In this document: positions 25,179 to 34,121 of the stretch, one piece after another | How positions within the stretch are numbered: position 1 is the first letter of the stretch | Layout of the letters: every line of letters starts with the position of its first letter | Origin: Williamsia muralis NBRC 105860 | Lineage (GTDB): Bacteria > Actinomycetota > Actinomycetes > Mycobacteriales > Mycobacteriaceae | Assembly: GCF_001598915.1 (NCBI RefSeq) | Contig: NZ_BDAP01000002.1 | Coordinates: 558,001-622,000, forward strand | Direction: 5' to 3' | Length of the DNA: 64,000 nucleotides | Notes under the pieces: generated by a model | The model's database searches: none | What the model saw: the letters and a program-made list of their open reading frames with translations, nothing else | What the model was told of the DNA's origin: nothing | Program-made: the position numbers and the translations under genes

Positions 25179-26039
25179 TCACCAGTGGGCTGCGCCCCAC
25201 ACGTCTTCGGAGTTGAGCACCGCCCGCTGATACTCGGGGTCTGTGTCGGGCAGGGAGGCCAACGCGGAATCGAGGTCGCCCGGTGCCTTCCACGCCAAGA
25301 TCTCCAGTGGCCCCACATCGAAACCGGGAGACGGGTCGAGAGGATGCGCGGTGTTGACGACCGCGACGGTGCACGGGAGATGCAAGAGCAGATCTACGTA
25401 CTTGTCGCGGCCGGCGGAGCCCTTCGACGTCAGTGTTCCGTCGGCTTCCACCACGATGCTGTGGAAGAACGACAGGGACGGAACCACGTCGGTGGGGTTC
25501 AGTCCGTGCTTCGCGGCCGCCAGCGTGAACATCTCGCGGCCGGCCGGCGACGTCGAATGAGCAGCTCCGGCACCATATTTCGCGAGGTTCCCGGCGAGGG
25601 TGCTGGTACCGCACAGGGCGTCGTGGTGGCCGGAAGTGTCGGCGACGATGGTCGCGAGTGCACGACCCTGATCACTGAGCAGCGGGTGGCCGGCGCCGAG
25701 GTACGCCTGCCAGGGCACCTTGACCGTGTCGGCGACATTGAGCCGCTCCCATGGTGCATCGGCGCGCCACAGGAGGATGTGCGCACATCCGGCGCCGACC
25801 ACATCACGCAGTCGTAGGCGCGTTCCGCGGGCAAGAACCTTCACCGTGTAACGCCCACCGGGAACCGTCTCAGCCCAGGTCATGTCGTGCGCGACGACGT
25901 TGTCGGGCAACGGTGTCCACGTCGATGCCGGCACCACCGGCATGGAGTCGGTGATGGTGGCGGCCTGTGCCCGCGCATGTTCACGGGCCCCTGCGGTGGT
26001 GCCGGTCGAACCGGTTGTCGACTCGGTGGACGTTGTCAT
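25179..26039 (-). CDS. Urea-carboxylase-associated DUF1989 protein 1 (carboxyguanidine deiminase-like subunit)
   Basis: The 286-residue protein is the longer DUF1989 member. Visible features are RGTRLRLRDVVGAGCAHILL, DTSGHHDALCGTST with conserved His and Cys, and VVPSLSFFHSIVVEADGTL. It is the likely partner of the smaller DUF1989 protein just downstream in a heteromeric deiminase. Its presence points to guanidine rather than plain urea as the nitrogen source, since true urea carboxylases do not need a deiminase. The N-terminus is Thr/Ser/Ala-rich and probably disordered. Confidence 0.85.
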   Translation of the reverse strand: MTTSTESTTGSTGTTAGAREHARAQAATITDSMPVVPASTWTPLPDNVVAHDMTWAETVPGGRYTVKVLARGTRLRLRDVVGAGCAHILLWRADAPWERLNVADTVKVPWQAYLGAGHPLLSDQGRALATIVADTSGHHDALCGTSTLAGNLAKYGAGAAHSTSPAGREMFTLAAAKHGLNPTDVVPSLSFFHSIVVEADGTLTSKGSAGRDKYVDLLLHLPCTVAVVNTAHPLDPSPGFDVGPLEILAWKAPGDLDSALASLPDTDPEYQRAVLNSEDVWGAAHW

Positions 26040-26103
26040 GACGGAGTTCCCTTTCGGTGAGAGCTGTTCGCGGAGAGCCGGATCGCAGCGGCCAGGCCGG
26101 GGG

Positions 26104-27666
26104 TCAGATGGGCTCTGCGGGTGCGGCGACCTTCACGGGCATCGGATGCTTCTTGCCGTGTGGGAAGCAGGCGATGCCGAGCAGGATGGCCACCGCGATG
26201 CAGATCGGGCCCGCCCACTTCAGGATGGGCATCTCGCCGGCCGGGTCGAAGATCTCCGACCGTGGCCATGCCAGGTTCACGACCATGGCGAGCCCGTAGA
26301 CGACTGCAAGGAGGTTGATGGGAATTCCGAACCGGCCCAGGCTGAACAGTTTTTTGCCCTCGGCGTCGACTGTGGGGGTGCCGTGCGGCCAACCCTTGAG
26401 CCGTCGCCACAGCATCGGACCCGTGACGGAGAGGTAGGCAAGGTAGATCAGGATGATGCAGACACTGGCGAGGGTCGCGAAGATCGCCGAGTTGCCCACG
26501 TTGACCACCAGAACGCCGATGCAGAGAACACCGATCAGGATCGACGGGGCGATCGGGGTGCCGGTTCTGGGGTTGACGTGCGAGAGGATCCGGGATCCGG
26601 GAAGCCGGTCGTCGCGGGCCATCGAGAACATCAGCCGGGAGCATGCGGTCTGAATTGCCAAGGTGCAGATGAAGATCGCCACCACGACGTCGCACAGCAG
26701 GACCTTGCCCCAGAACGATCCGAGCACGGAGTCGAGGACGTAAGGCAGGCCGCCGACGGCCAGTTCTTCACCGAGGCTCGGTGCTGCCATCAGGGCGCCG
26801 AGCAGCATGAGCCCACCGCCGATGGCCGATACGGTCAACGCCAAGCGGATGGTCCGCGGTGCGACACGTCGCGGGTTCTTGGTCTCCTCGGCGAGCTCGC
26901 CTGCGGAGCCGAAGCCGACCATGACGTAAGCGGCCATCAAACCGGAGACGATGAAAGCCCAGACGTACCCGGGCTGTTCGCCTGGAATGCCGGTGTCGAA
27001 CACCACGTCGGGGCCGCGCTCGGCATGGGTGAACAGGGCCAGGATCACGGCGATGACGCCGACGATCTCGCACGTGACACCGATGCTGTTGACTCGGCTC
27101 ATCCAGTTGACGCCGATGCAGTTGATGATGGTGGTGATCACCAGCAGGATCGAGCCGAGCAGTACAGCGTTGGACGCGCCGCTGGTGCTGGTGAGGGCAG
27201 GGTCGGAGCCGATGAGCTGGAAGCCGGTCCAGATGGACGGCATCACCACCTGCAGCGCAATTGCTGCCGCCGAGGCGGTGACGATCTGCGCGAGGATCAT
27301 GAACCAGCCGCCGAACCAGCCGATCACCTCGCCGCCCATCCGGCGCGACCATTGGTAGATGGCCCCCGAGATGGGGAAGCGAGCGGCGATCTCGGCGAAG
27401 CACAGCGCCACCAGGAGTTGACCGACGTAGACCGCGGGCCATGTCCAGAAGAATGCCGGACCGCCGAACGAGAAGCCGAGCCCGAAGAGCTGGAAGATGG
27501 TCGTCAGGATGGAGACAAAGGAAAATCCCGCCGCAAAGGACGCGAATGTTCCCAGCGAACGATGGAGCTGCTGGGTGTAACCGAACGCGGAGAGATCGTC
27601 GGAGTCGCCGTTCTTGGTGACGCCGCCGCTCACTGGTGCCGAAGGTGGTTGCGCAGTTGCGGTCAT
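26104..27666 (-). CDS. APC-superfamily permease of the guanidine/urea operon
   Basis: The 520-residue protein is an amino acid/polyamine/organocation family transporter with about 12 membrane helices. The FSFVSILTTIFQLFGLGFSF and WSRRMGGEVIGWFGGWFM segments are typical of the urea-carboxylase-associated permease branch. As first gene of the operon it most likely imports the substrate, guanidine or a related amine. ATG 27666 is chosen because AGGAAG precedes it at good spacing; ATG 27693 is the alternative. The gene starts downstream of two TetR-type operators. Confidence 0.88.
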   Translation of the reverse strand: MTATAQPPSAPVSGGVTKNGDSDDLSAFGYTQQLHRSLGTFASFAAGFSFVSILTTIFQLFGLGFSFGGPAFFWTWPAVYVGQLLVALCFAEIAARFPISGAIYQWSRRMGGEVIGWFGGWFMILAQIVTASAAAIALQVVMPSIWTGFQLIGSDPALTSTSGASNAVLLGSILLVITTIINCIGVNWMSRVNSIGVTCEIVGVIAVILALFTHAERGPDVVFDTGIPGEQPGYVWAFIVSGLMAAYVMVGFGSAGELAEETKNPRRVAPRTIRLALTVSAIGGGLMLLGALMAAPSLGEELAVGGLPYVLDSVLGSFWGKVLLCDVVVAIFICTLAIQTACSRLMFSMARDDRLPGSRILSHVNPRTGTPIAPSILIGVLCIGVLVVNVGNSAIFATLASVCIILIYLAYLSVTGPMLWRRLKGWPHGTPTVDAEGKKLFSLGRFGIPINLLAVVYGLAMVVNLAWPRSEIFDPAGEMPILKWAGPICIAVAILLGIACFPHGKKHPMPVKVAAPAEPI

Positions 27667-27699
27667 GGGAGATCTTCCTGGTAGTGGGCCCATGAGCCC

Positions 27700-27752
27700 G
27701 GTTTATCTGTCAGGTGATAGATAAACCGTTCGCTATTTCTGTCGGGTGACAG
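27700..27752. promoter_or_regulatory. Two TetR-type operators upstream of the guanidine/urea operon
   Basis: Site 1 is GGTTTATCT-N10-AGATAAACC (27700-27727), a perfect 9-bp-arm palindrome containing CTGTCAGGTGATAG (27707-27720). Site 2 is CTGTCGGGTGACAG (27739-27752). The two 14-mers differ at two positions and their centres are 32 bases apart. They lie between the permease start and the divergent TetR gene, so autoregulation plus operon repression is the natural reading. Confidence 0.65.
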
Positions 27753-27885
27753 GTTTGTTACCCCGAGGCAAACGAGTGCAACAACTGTGTTTCCGAATGC
27801 GCACTGGCCAGGTCAGGTCCGTTTGTCATCCGAGCCGCGCTGCGACGACGGATCGGCTGCAGCCAATGACAGTAAGGTGCTCTGT

Positions 27886-28503
27886 GTGAGTTCGGTTTCG
27901 GCAGGGCCAGGTCGCCCGAGGTTGGTGGAGCAGCGTCGCCATGGGGATACCGCGCGGGACGAGATCCTCGACGCCGCCGGAGAACTCTTCACCACACGCG
28001 GATACTCCGGTACCTCCACCCGGATGATCGCGGAGGCCGTCGGTATTCGGCAGGCCTCTCTCTATCATCACTTCAAGACCAAGGACGACATCCTCGAGGC
28101 GTTGCTACAGAACACCGTGGCGCGGGCGCTGGCCACAGCACAGCAGCTACGAGAGGCCGTTGGCGAGCCGGCGCTCGAACGGCTGCAGTCGCTTGCCAGA
28201 TTCGACGCCGCCCAACTCGCGGGTTCGAGGTGGAACCTCGGCGCCCTGTATCTCTTGCCGGAACTGCGCACCGAGCGCTTCGCCGAATTCCGCCAAGCGA
28301 GAACAGATCTGGCGCGTATCTACGCCGCGCTGGCAGGTGAGGTACTCGGTGACCCCGACGATCCGCGTCGACACCTGCCGTTCCGGCTCGTCGAGTCGGT
28401 GATCAGCATGCGTTCCGATGAGATGGCCGGCGCGCTCGGCGCCGACTCTCTGCACGAGATGGTCGACCTCTTGGTCGACACCATCGCACTGGTCTTGAAG
28501 TAG
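27886..28503 (+). CDS. TetR family regulator of the guanidine/urea operon
   Basis: The product, about 205 residues from the GTG at 27886, has a TetR DNA-binding domain: ILDAAGELFTTRGYSGTSTR and IAEAVGIRQASLYHHF. The frame is open upstream to 27787, but AAGG about nine bases before the GTG and the usual length of the N-terminal arm favour 27886. It is divergent from the guanidine/urea operon with two matching palindromes in the gap. The effector may be guanidine, urea or a pathway intermediate, which cannot be read from the sequence. Confidence 0.88.
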   Translation: MSSVSAGPGRPRLVEQRRHGDTARDEILDAAGELFTTRGYSGTSTRMIAEAVGIRQASLYHHFKTKDDILEALLQNTVARALATAQQLREAVGEPALERLQSLARFDAAQLAGSRWNLGALYLLPELRTERFAEFRQARTDLARIYAALAGEVLGDPDDPRRHLPFRLVESVISMRSDEMAGALGADSLHEMVDLLVDTIALVLK

Positions 28504-28538
28504 TTGCCGCAGCGACGAATTCGCAGGTTTTGTATCCA

Positions 28539-28564
28539 GGCGCAGGAGTTGCAACCCCTGCGCC
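28539..28564. terminator. Near-perfect palindrome between convergent genes
   Basis: GGCGCAGG and CCTGCGCC flank a nearly self-complementary GTTGCAAC centre, giving a 26-base palindrome with one mismatched pair. It lies between the stops of the TetR gene and the response regulator gene and is well placed as a two-way terminator. Confidence 0.6.
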
Positions 28565-28612
28565 GAGACGAAATGCCTGTGTCTGTGGACGGTAGAACGC
28601 GCGACGTCGAGT

Positions 28613-29287
28613 TCAGAGCACCTCACCGGGTAACGCGTCGTGAACCAGGAGTGCGATCTGCACCCTGTTGTTGAACGTCAGCTTCTCCAGGATGTGCGAG
28701 ATGTGACTCTTGACCGTGGCGATGGACACGAACAACTCTTCGGCGATCGCGGCGTTCGACATCCCGCGCGCGACCGCGATGGCCACGCGCTGCTCGCCTG
28801 CGGTCAGCAGATCGAACTGTTCTGTTGCCTTCGTGCGGCGATCGCCGGGGTCGGTGAAGCGCACGATCAACTTGCGGGTGATCGACGGTGACAGGATCGG
28901 CTCGCCCGCAACAACTTTGCGCAGAGATGCGATGAGGTCGGCCGGCGGGGTGTCCTTGAGGAGGAAGCCGCTGGCGCCTGCCTGCAACGAACGCAACACC
29001 AGGTCGTCGGTGTCGAAGGTGGTCAACATGATCACCTGTGGCGGCTCGGCCATCGAACGCAACGCGATGGTGGCCTCGAGCCCGTTGACCTTCGGCATCC
29101 GGATGTCCATCAGCACCACGTTGGCGCCGGTCTGCTGTGCGAGCGCCGAGACCGTGGACCCGTCCGCGGCTTCGCCGACGATGTCGATGTCCGGCTGCCC
29201 CGACAGCATCGTCCGCAGACCCGCACGCACCAGCCACTCGTCGTCCACGAGCAGCAGGCGGATGGGGGATGGGGCCTCGGTGCTCAC
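28613..29287 (-). CDS. NarL/FixJ family response regulator
   Basis: The 224-residue regulator has a receiver domain with D15/D16 in LLLVDDEW and the phosphoacceptor D61 in VLMDIRMP, followed by a LuxR-type HTH (LTAGEQRVAIAVARGMSNAA to VKSHISHILEKL). The GTG start at 29287 overlaps the TGA of the sensor kinase by four bases. The two proteins form a two-component system. No target genes can be assigned; the neighbouring TetR and glyoxalase genes are on the other strand. Confidence 0.93.
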   Translation of the reverse strand: MSTEAPSPIRLLLVDDEWLVRAGLRTMLSGQPDIDIVGEAADGSTVSALAQQTGANVVLMDIRMPKVNGLEATIALRSMAEPPQVIMLTTFDTDDLVLRSLQAGASGFLLKDTPPADLIASLRKVVAGEPILSPSITRKLIVRFTDPGDRRTKATEQFDLLTAGEQRVAIAVARGMSNAAIAEELFVSIATVKSHISHILEKLTFNNRVQIALLVHDALPGEVL

Positions 29288-30519
29288 AGGCTGCCCGCTT
29301 CCCATGGCAGGCGAGCGGTCAGCACGAAGTTGCGCTCCACGACGCCATACGACAACTCGCCGCCGGCGAGCGTGACCCGCTCGTTGATGCCGACCAGACC
29401 CGACTTGGCCCCCGGGATCGGTTCGATGGCCGAATTGGCAGCCATCGACAGTGGTTGGTGAATCCTCACACTCAGCCCATCTCCGGGTCCGCCGCTGATG
29501 TGCACGGTCACCGGAACAGCACCCGCGTGTTTACGCGCATTGGTCAAGCCCTCCTGAACAATTCGATAGGCGGCCCGGCTGACCACACCCGGGACGTCGT
29601 CGAGGTCGCAGATGTCGATGGTCGCGCGGATCTGACTGCCCGCCTCCTCGGCTTCGCCGAACAGGGTGGGCAGAGTGCTCAGCGATCGGGTGGGCTGAGC
29701 AAAATCCTCGGAGTCCTCACGCAGCATGGCGATCACGTCACGCAGGTCGACCAGCATCTGATGGACGCCGGCGCGGATCACCCCGGCCGCCCGGCGGATG
29801 TCCTCCGGTGGTGCGTCGGGCCTGAACTCGAGCGCGCCGGCATGCACGGACAGCAGGCTCATCCGGTGGGCGAGCACATCATGCATCTCCCGTGCGAGCC
29901 GTTCGCGTTCGGTGGCCCGCGCGTTGGCGATCCGTTCGCGCTGCTCGGCCTCGACGGTTCGCGCACGCTCGGCCAGTGAGATCAACAGCTGCCGGCGGTT
30001 GCGGACCATGGTTCCCCACCCGACCGCCACCGCGGCCATCAGCGCCCAGAACACGAGCACGGCGAGCAGCGACTCCTGCCCTTCCGGGTACAGCCAACGG
30101 TTTGTCAAAGCTGCAACAAAGCTGGCCAGGGCCACCGAGACCGCGTAACGCATCGGCTTGTGGACGGCGAGCGAGAACACCGCCAGCAGAGCGACCCCGC
30201 CGATGGCCGAGGTGAATCCGGAGGCGACCGTCGCGACGATTGCCAGAGCCAGCGGCCATCGGCGCCGCCACACCATGGCCACGCAGCCCGCCACCCCGAC
30301 CGCAATGTCGGCGACGATCATGCCGGAGATGTCGTCCAGACGTGGGCTGATGGCAACGACCCCGATCGCGGCGGCCAGCAGGATCATCAGTACGTCGATC
30401 GCGATGTCGCGTTTGCTCCGCCGGCCGATCAAGGGGTGGGGATCGGTCTCCAGTTCGGCGCGCACGGCCCCGGGCATCCACGCGCCCCGAGCCGTCAGAT
30501 CATCCCATCCATCTGTCAC
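29284..30519 (-). CDS. NarL-type sensor histidine kinase
   Basis: The 411-residue kinase has an N-terminal membrane domain with about four to six helices between residues 40 and 170, a short coiled-coil (ERARTVEAEQRERIANARA), a HisKA_3 dimerisation domain with the phosphoaccepting His at about 213 in REMHDVLAHRMS, and a HATPase domain with the N-box AAYRIVQEGLTNARKHA and GLVGINERV. There is almost no extracytoplasmic loop, so the signal is probably sensed within or at the membrane. It is translationally coupled to its response regulator. Confidence 0.92.
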   Translation of the reverse strand: MTDGWDDLTARGAWMPGAVRAELETDPHPLIGRRSKRDIAIDVLMILLAAAIGVVAISPRLDDISGMIVADIAVGVAGCVAMVWRRRWPLALAIVATVASGFTSAIGGVALLAVFSLAVHKPMRYAVSVALASFVAALTNRWLYPEGQESLLAVLVFWALMAAVAVGWGTMVRNRRQLLISLAERARTVEAEQRERIANARATERERLAREMHDVLAHRMSLLSVHAGALEFRPDAPPEDIRRAAGVIRAGVHQMLVDLRDVIAMLREDSEDFAQPTRSLSTLPTLFGEAEEAGSQIRATIDICDLDDVPGVVSRAAYRIVQEGLTNARKHAGAVPVTVHISGGPGDGLSVRIHQPLSMAANSAIEPIPGAKSGLVGINERVTLAGGELSYGVVERNFVLTARLPWEAGSL

Positions 30520-30680
30520 AGCAGCCCACCGGTTCGCATCGCCTGATCATGGGCGTCGAGGCGGTCCCGGTGCATCAGGCGAAAGGCGGAAGTTCGGCGG
30601 GCGATGAGTTTTGCTTGCAGGGGATGTCTGTTGTGGTGTCCGCTTGATGCACAAAACAACCCTGGATCGGAGTCATCATC

Positions 30681-31085
30681 ATGTCCCGCATGCTGTTCCT
30701 CAACACAACCGCCACCGACATCCCCGCGACACGCAAGTTCTTCGGAGAGCTCGGATTCGAGTTCAACGAGACCTTCAGCGACGAGAACACCCTGTGCCTG
30801 GTGATCAACGAACTCACCGTTGCCATGCTGATGACGCCCGCCCGGTTCCAGGACTTCATCACCGGAGGCATCGCCGACACCAGCAAAGAACGTGAGGTGC
30901 TGATCGCCATCTCCGCCGAATCCCGTGAGGCCGTGGACACACTCGTCGACAAGGCGCTGGAGATCGGTGGCTCCAAGTGGATGGACGCGCAGGATCACGG
31001 GTTCATGTACGGCCGTAGCTTCCTCGACCTCGACGGTCACGTGTGGGAGGTCACCTGGATGGATCAGTCCGCCATTTCGGGTTAG
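30681..31085 (+). CDS. VOC (glyoxalase-like) protein
   Basis: This 134-residue single-domain VOC protein has the babab fold signature: RMLFLNTTATDIPATRKFFG at the start and GRSFLDLDGHVWEVTWMD at the end. It resembles the PhnB/extradiol-type lactoylglutathione-lyase-like family of unknown substrate. It converges with the SigG-like gene. Proteins of this kind are often found beside ECF sigma factors, so a stress role is possible but not shown. Confidence 0.88.
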   Translation: MSRMLFLNTTATDIPATRKFFGELGFEFNETFSDENTLCLVINELTVAMLMTPARFQDFITGGIADTSKEREVLIAISAESREAVDTLVDKALEIGGSKWMDAQDHGFMYGRSFLDLDGHVWEVTWMDQSAISG

Positions 31086-31099
31086 GACGGCATTTCGGG

Positions 31100-32140
31100 C
31101 TAGCTCGGCATCTCTGGCTGAACCGGTTCTTTCTCCGACGCCGACGGGCCGGGAGGCACGGCAGGCAGTCCGAACCGGGCGAAGTCGGCCTCCATGGTGT
31201 CGGAGAAGAAAGCCACCACATGGCCGACGCCGTCGGCGGTGATGTCCAGGACCTGCAATTGGAAGGGCCTGTGCACACCGTCGGCGTCGAGCATGTACAG
31301 CCCGAACGCGGGCTGGCCATTGGCCACCGCCGGCAGCAGCACCATGTCGCCGGCTGCCTTGGCCGGACAGTTGGAACCGATGAGCGTACCGATGACCTCC
31401 GGGCCCTGGTACCAGCCGGTGAACGGCGGCATCTCCCAGATGGCCTTGTCGGTGAACAACGCGACGATGGCATCGATGTCGTACGCCTCGAAGGCGTCGA
31501 CCCACTTCTGCAAGAGTTCTCGCTGGGCGGCGTCTCCGGGCTCGACCACGGAATCACGCTCCGGCGCAACCTCTTTGAGCTGGGCTCGGGCGCGCTGGAG
31601 TAAGCTGTTCACCGTTGCGGTGGTCAACCCCAGCGTCTCGGCGACCTCGGCAGCGCGCCACTGGAGTACATCACGGAGGATCAGGATCGCGCGTTGGCGC
31701 TCGGGGAGATGCTGGAGCGCAGCGATGAACGCCAAACGGATGGATTCACGGGAACCGACGACGGTGGCGGGGTCCGCGGTCTCGGACAACGTCTCGTCCG
31801 ACCCGGCAAACGGCTCGAGCCATGGCACCTCGTGGTCCTCGAGGAGAGCGCCCTGAGGATCCGACGACTCGCCGCCGAGTCCCGAGGGCAGCGGCCGACG
31901 TTGCTTGGACCCGAGAGCGGTGAGGCAGGTGTTGGTGGCGATCTTGTAGAGCCACGTACGCACCGAAGCGCGACCGTCGAACCGGTCGTAACCACGCCAG
32001 GCGCGGATGAACGTCTCCTGGAGAAGGTCCTCTGCGTCGTGATGTGAACCCATCATCCGATAGCAATGTGCAAGCAGTTCACGTCGGTACGGTTCGGTGA
32101 CTTCCAGGAAGTCAGAATCTACCGCGGCCTCGATAGTCAT
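31100..32140 (-). CDS. sigG: ECF sigma factor with C-terminal NTF2-like domain (SigG type)
   Basis: The 346-residue protein has sigma-70 region 2 at about residues 15-85 (AHCYRMMGSHHDAEDLLQET, RTWLYKIATNTCL), region 4 at about 130-190 (HLPERQRAILILRDVLQWRA) and a C-terminal SnoaL/NTF2-like domain (about 205-330, LLQKWVDAFEAYDIDAIVAL, IWEMPPFTGWYQGPE). This fits SigG of mycobacteria. The C-terminal domain is thought to control activity in such factors, in place of a separate anti-sigma protein, and none is encoded nearby. No clear Shine-Dalgarno precedes ATG 32140. The frame continues upstream as shadow of the next genes. Confidence 0.88.
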   Translation of the reverse strand: MTIEAAVDSDFLEVTEPYRRELLAHCYRMMGSHHDAEDLLQETFIRAWRGYDRFDGRASVRTWLYKIATNTCLTALGSKQRRPLPSGLGGESSDPQGALLEDHEVPWLEPFAGSDETLSETADPATVVGSRESIRLAFIAALQHLPERQRAILILRDVLQWRAAEVAETLGLTTATVNSLLQRARAQLKEVAPERDSVVEPGDAAQRELLQKWVDAFEAYDIDAIVALFTDKAIWEMPPFTGWYQGPEVIGTLIGSNCPAKAAGDMVLLPAVANGQPAFGLYMLDADGVHRPFQLQVLDITADGVGHVVAFFSDTMEADFARFGLPAVPPGPSASEKEPVQPEMPS

Positions 32141-32263
32141 GGGGAAAAGGTTACGGGAGCGGTCTGACAACAACCAGGGTTCTTTGGCCATCGATTGCGC
32201 CAGGTTGGGCGGTTTTCGGGTGTCCGGTCGAGCGATCGCCGCCGCTCGTGTAGAGGTTGGGGA

Positions 32264-33067
32264 ATGATTCGAGTCGGCACCTCGGGGTGGGTGTATCCGC
32301 CCTGGCGAAAAACCTTCTATCCGGAGGGCCTGGCCCAACGCCGCGAACTCGAGTACATCTCCCGGGTTCTGAACTCGGTCGAACTCAACGGGTCCTTCTA
32401 TTCTCTGCAGCGGCCGACCAGCTACCTGAAGTGGGCGGAGCAGACGCCCGACGATTTCCTCTTCTCGGTGAAGGGCCCGCGCTTTGTCACCCATATGAAG
32501 CGGCTCGTCGACGTGGACCAGCCGCTGGCCACCTTCTTCGCGTCGGGCGTACTGGCACTCGGACCCAAACTGGGGCCGATCCTCTGGCAACTGCCGCCCA
32601 ATCTGCCGTTCGACGCAGACACACTCACGGCGTTCGCGCATCTGCTGCCGCGCACCACCACCGAAGCAGCCGAACTCTCCACGGGACACAGTGACCGCAT
32701 CGCCGACCGGGCCTGGACCACAACCGACGCGGAGCGGCCGATCCGTCACGCACTCGAGGTCCGGCACCCGAGTTTCATGACACCGGAGTTGCCCGACCTG
32801 TTGCGTGAGCTCGACATGGCGCTGGTGCTCGCCGACTCGGCGGGCAAGTTCCCCGTGATCGACGAGGTGACATCCGACTTCGTCTACGCCCGTCTGCACG
32901 GCGACACCGAGCTCTACACCAGCGGCTACACCGACGAGGCACTCGATTCGTGGGCCGAGCGGTTCCGCGCGCGCGCGGTGGACCGCGATGTGTTCGTCTA
33001 CTTCGACAACGACGCAAAGGTCAGGGCACCGTACGACGCGAAAGGGCTGCTCGACCGCTTGCAGTGA
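32264..33067 (+). CDS. DUF72 family protein
   Basis: The 267-residue protein belongs to DUF72 (YecE-like), a TIM-barrel family of unknown biochemical role. It opens with the family hallmark IRVGTSGWVYPPWRKTFYPE, followed by FSVKGPRFVTHMKRL and the ILWQLPPNLPFD block. A GGTTGGGG stretch precedes ATG 32264. It is divergent from sigG with a 123-base gap. Confidence 0.9.
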   Translation: MIRVGTSGWVYPPWRKTFYPEGLAQRRELEYISRVLNSVELNGSFYSLQRPTSYLKWAEQTPDDFLFSVKGPRFVTHMKRLVDVDQPLATFFASGVLALGPKLGPILWQLPPNLPFDADTLTAFAHLLPRTTTEAAELSTGHSDRIADRAWTTTDAERPIRHALEVRHPSFMTPELPDLLRELDMALVLADSAGKFPVIDEVTSDFVYARLHGDTELYTSGYTDEALDSWAERFRARAVDRDVFVYFDNDAKVRAPYDAKGLLDRLQ

Positions 33068-33133
33068 CCTGGCTCGGGTAGCGTTGTCGCTGCGCTCAAC
33101 AAGCGATGGCGCGCCAGGCAACGACTGGGGTGC

Positions 33134-34099
33134 ATGATGATCGAGCGTTTGGACAAGCTGCAGAGGCGGCACCCCGTGTTGGGTTTCGGCATCGCCGTGA
33201 TCTACAAATACGCGGACGATCAGGGCGGATATCTCGCCGTTCTCATGACGTACTACGCGTTCCTCGCATTGTTCCCCTTGTTGCTGCTCTTGACCACCGG
33301 CGTCGGCATAGTGCTCGACGACAATCCCGAGTGGCAGGCGAAGGTACTCGATTCGGCGCTCGGCCAGTTCCCGGTGATCGGCCCGCAACTCGGCGAACCG
33401 CAGGAACTCAGCGGTGGCACAGCAGGAATCGTGATCGGCATCCTCGGCGCCCTGTACGGCGCCTCGGGTGTCGGCCAGGCGGCCCAGAACGCGATGAACA
33501 CCCTGTGGCAGGTGCCGCGTAACAACCGGCCCAACCCGATCTTCTCCCGGTTCCGCAGCCTGCTCCTGCTGACCGTGCTGGCGATGACCTTGGTGGGTAC
33601 CGCTGTGTTGTCCACCTTCGCCGGACTACCCGGACCCCTGGGGGCCTTGGAGGGGGTGACCATCGGCCTTCTGGCAGTGGTCATCAACTCGGCGGTGTTC
33701 ACCATTGCCTACCGCCTCAGTACCAGCAACGACGTGAGCTATCGCGATGTGTTGCCGGGCGCGGTCGCGATGGCGATCGTCTGGCAGCTGTTGCAGACAT
33801 TCGGAACGGTCTACGTCACCCAGGTGGTGAAGAACGCGAGTACCACCAACAGTGTGTTCGCCGTGGTTCTGGGCCTTCTCGCGTTCTTCTATCTCACCTC
33901 CATCGCCGTGGTGTTCACCGCGGAGATCAACGTGGTGAGAGTGCATCACCTCTACCCGAGGGCGTTGCTGACCCCGTTCACCGACGCCGTGGACCTCACC
34001 CACGGTGACCGCAAGACATACACCCGTCAAGCAAAGGCCCAGCGAGCCAAGGGGTTCGAACACGTCGATGTCACGTTCCGCAAAGACGACGACACCTGA
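33134..34099 (+). CDS. YihY/BrkB-family membrane protein
   Basis: The 321-residue protein has six predicted membrane helices and the YihY/virulence factor BrkB signature: YLAVLMTYYAFLALFPLLLL, GTAGIVIGILGALYGASGVG, and FFYLTSIAVVFTAEINVVRV near the last helix. The C-terminal tail of about 45 residues is charged and cytoplasmic. The family's transport or envelope role is unsettled. It lies on the same strand as the DUF72 gene, 66 bases away. Confidence 0.88.
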   Translation: MMIERLDKLQRRHPVLGFGIAVIYKYADDQGGYLAVLMTYYAFLALFPLLLLLTTGVGIVLDDNPEWQAKVLDSALGQFPVIGPQLGEPQELSGGTAGIVIGILGALYGASGVGQAAQNAMNTLWQVPRNNRPNPIFSRFRSLLLLTVLAMTLVGTAVLSTFAGLPGPLGALEGVTIGLLAVVINSAVFTIAYRLSTSNDVSYRDVLPGAVAMAIVWQLLQTFGTVYVTQVVKNASTTNSVFAVVLGLLAFFYLTSIAVVFTAEINVVRVHHLYPRALLTPFTDAVDLTHGDRKTYTRQAKAQRAKGFEHVDVTFRKDDDT

Positions 34100-34121
34100 G
34101 ACGCGTTCGGCGCTTCTGGCG

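Noticed and set aside
25882-27684. 600-codon plus-strand open frame across the permease gene
   Set aside because: It is antisense to the APC permease, has a low-complexity Asp/Gly/His-rich translation and no ribosome-binding site.
29129-30148. Plus-strand frames opposite the two-component system
   Set aside because: Antisense to clear kinase and response regulator domains, with no motif of their own.
32141-33388. Upstream half of the long minus-strand frame that ends as the SigG-like gene
   Set aside because: It runs antisense to the DUF72 and YihY genes; the sigma factor domain begins only after ATG 32140.
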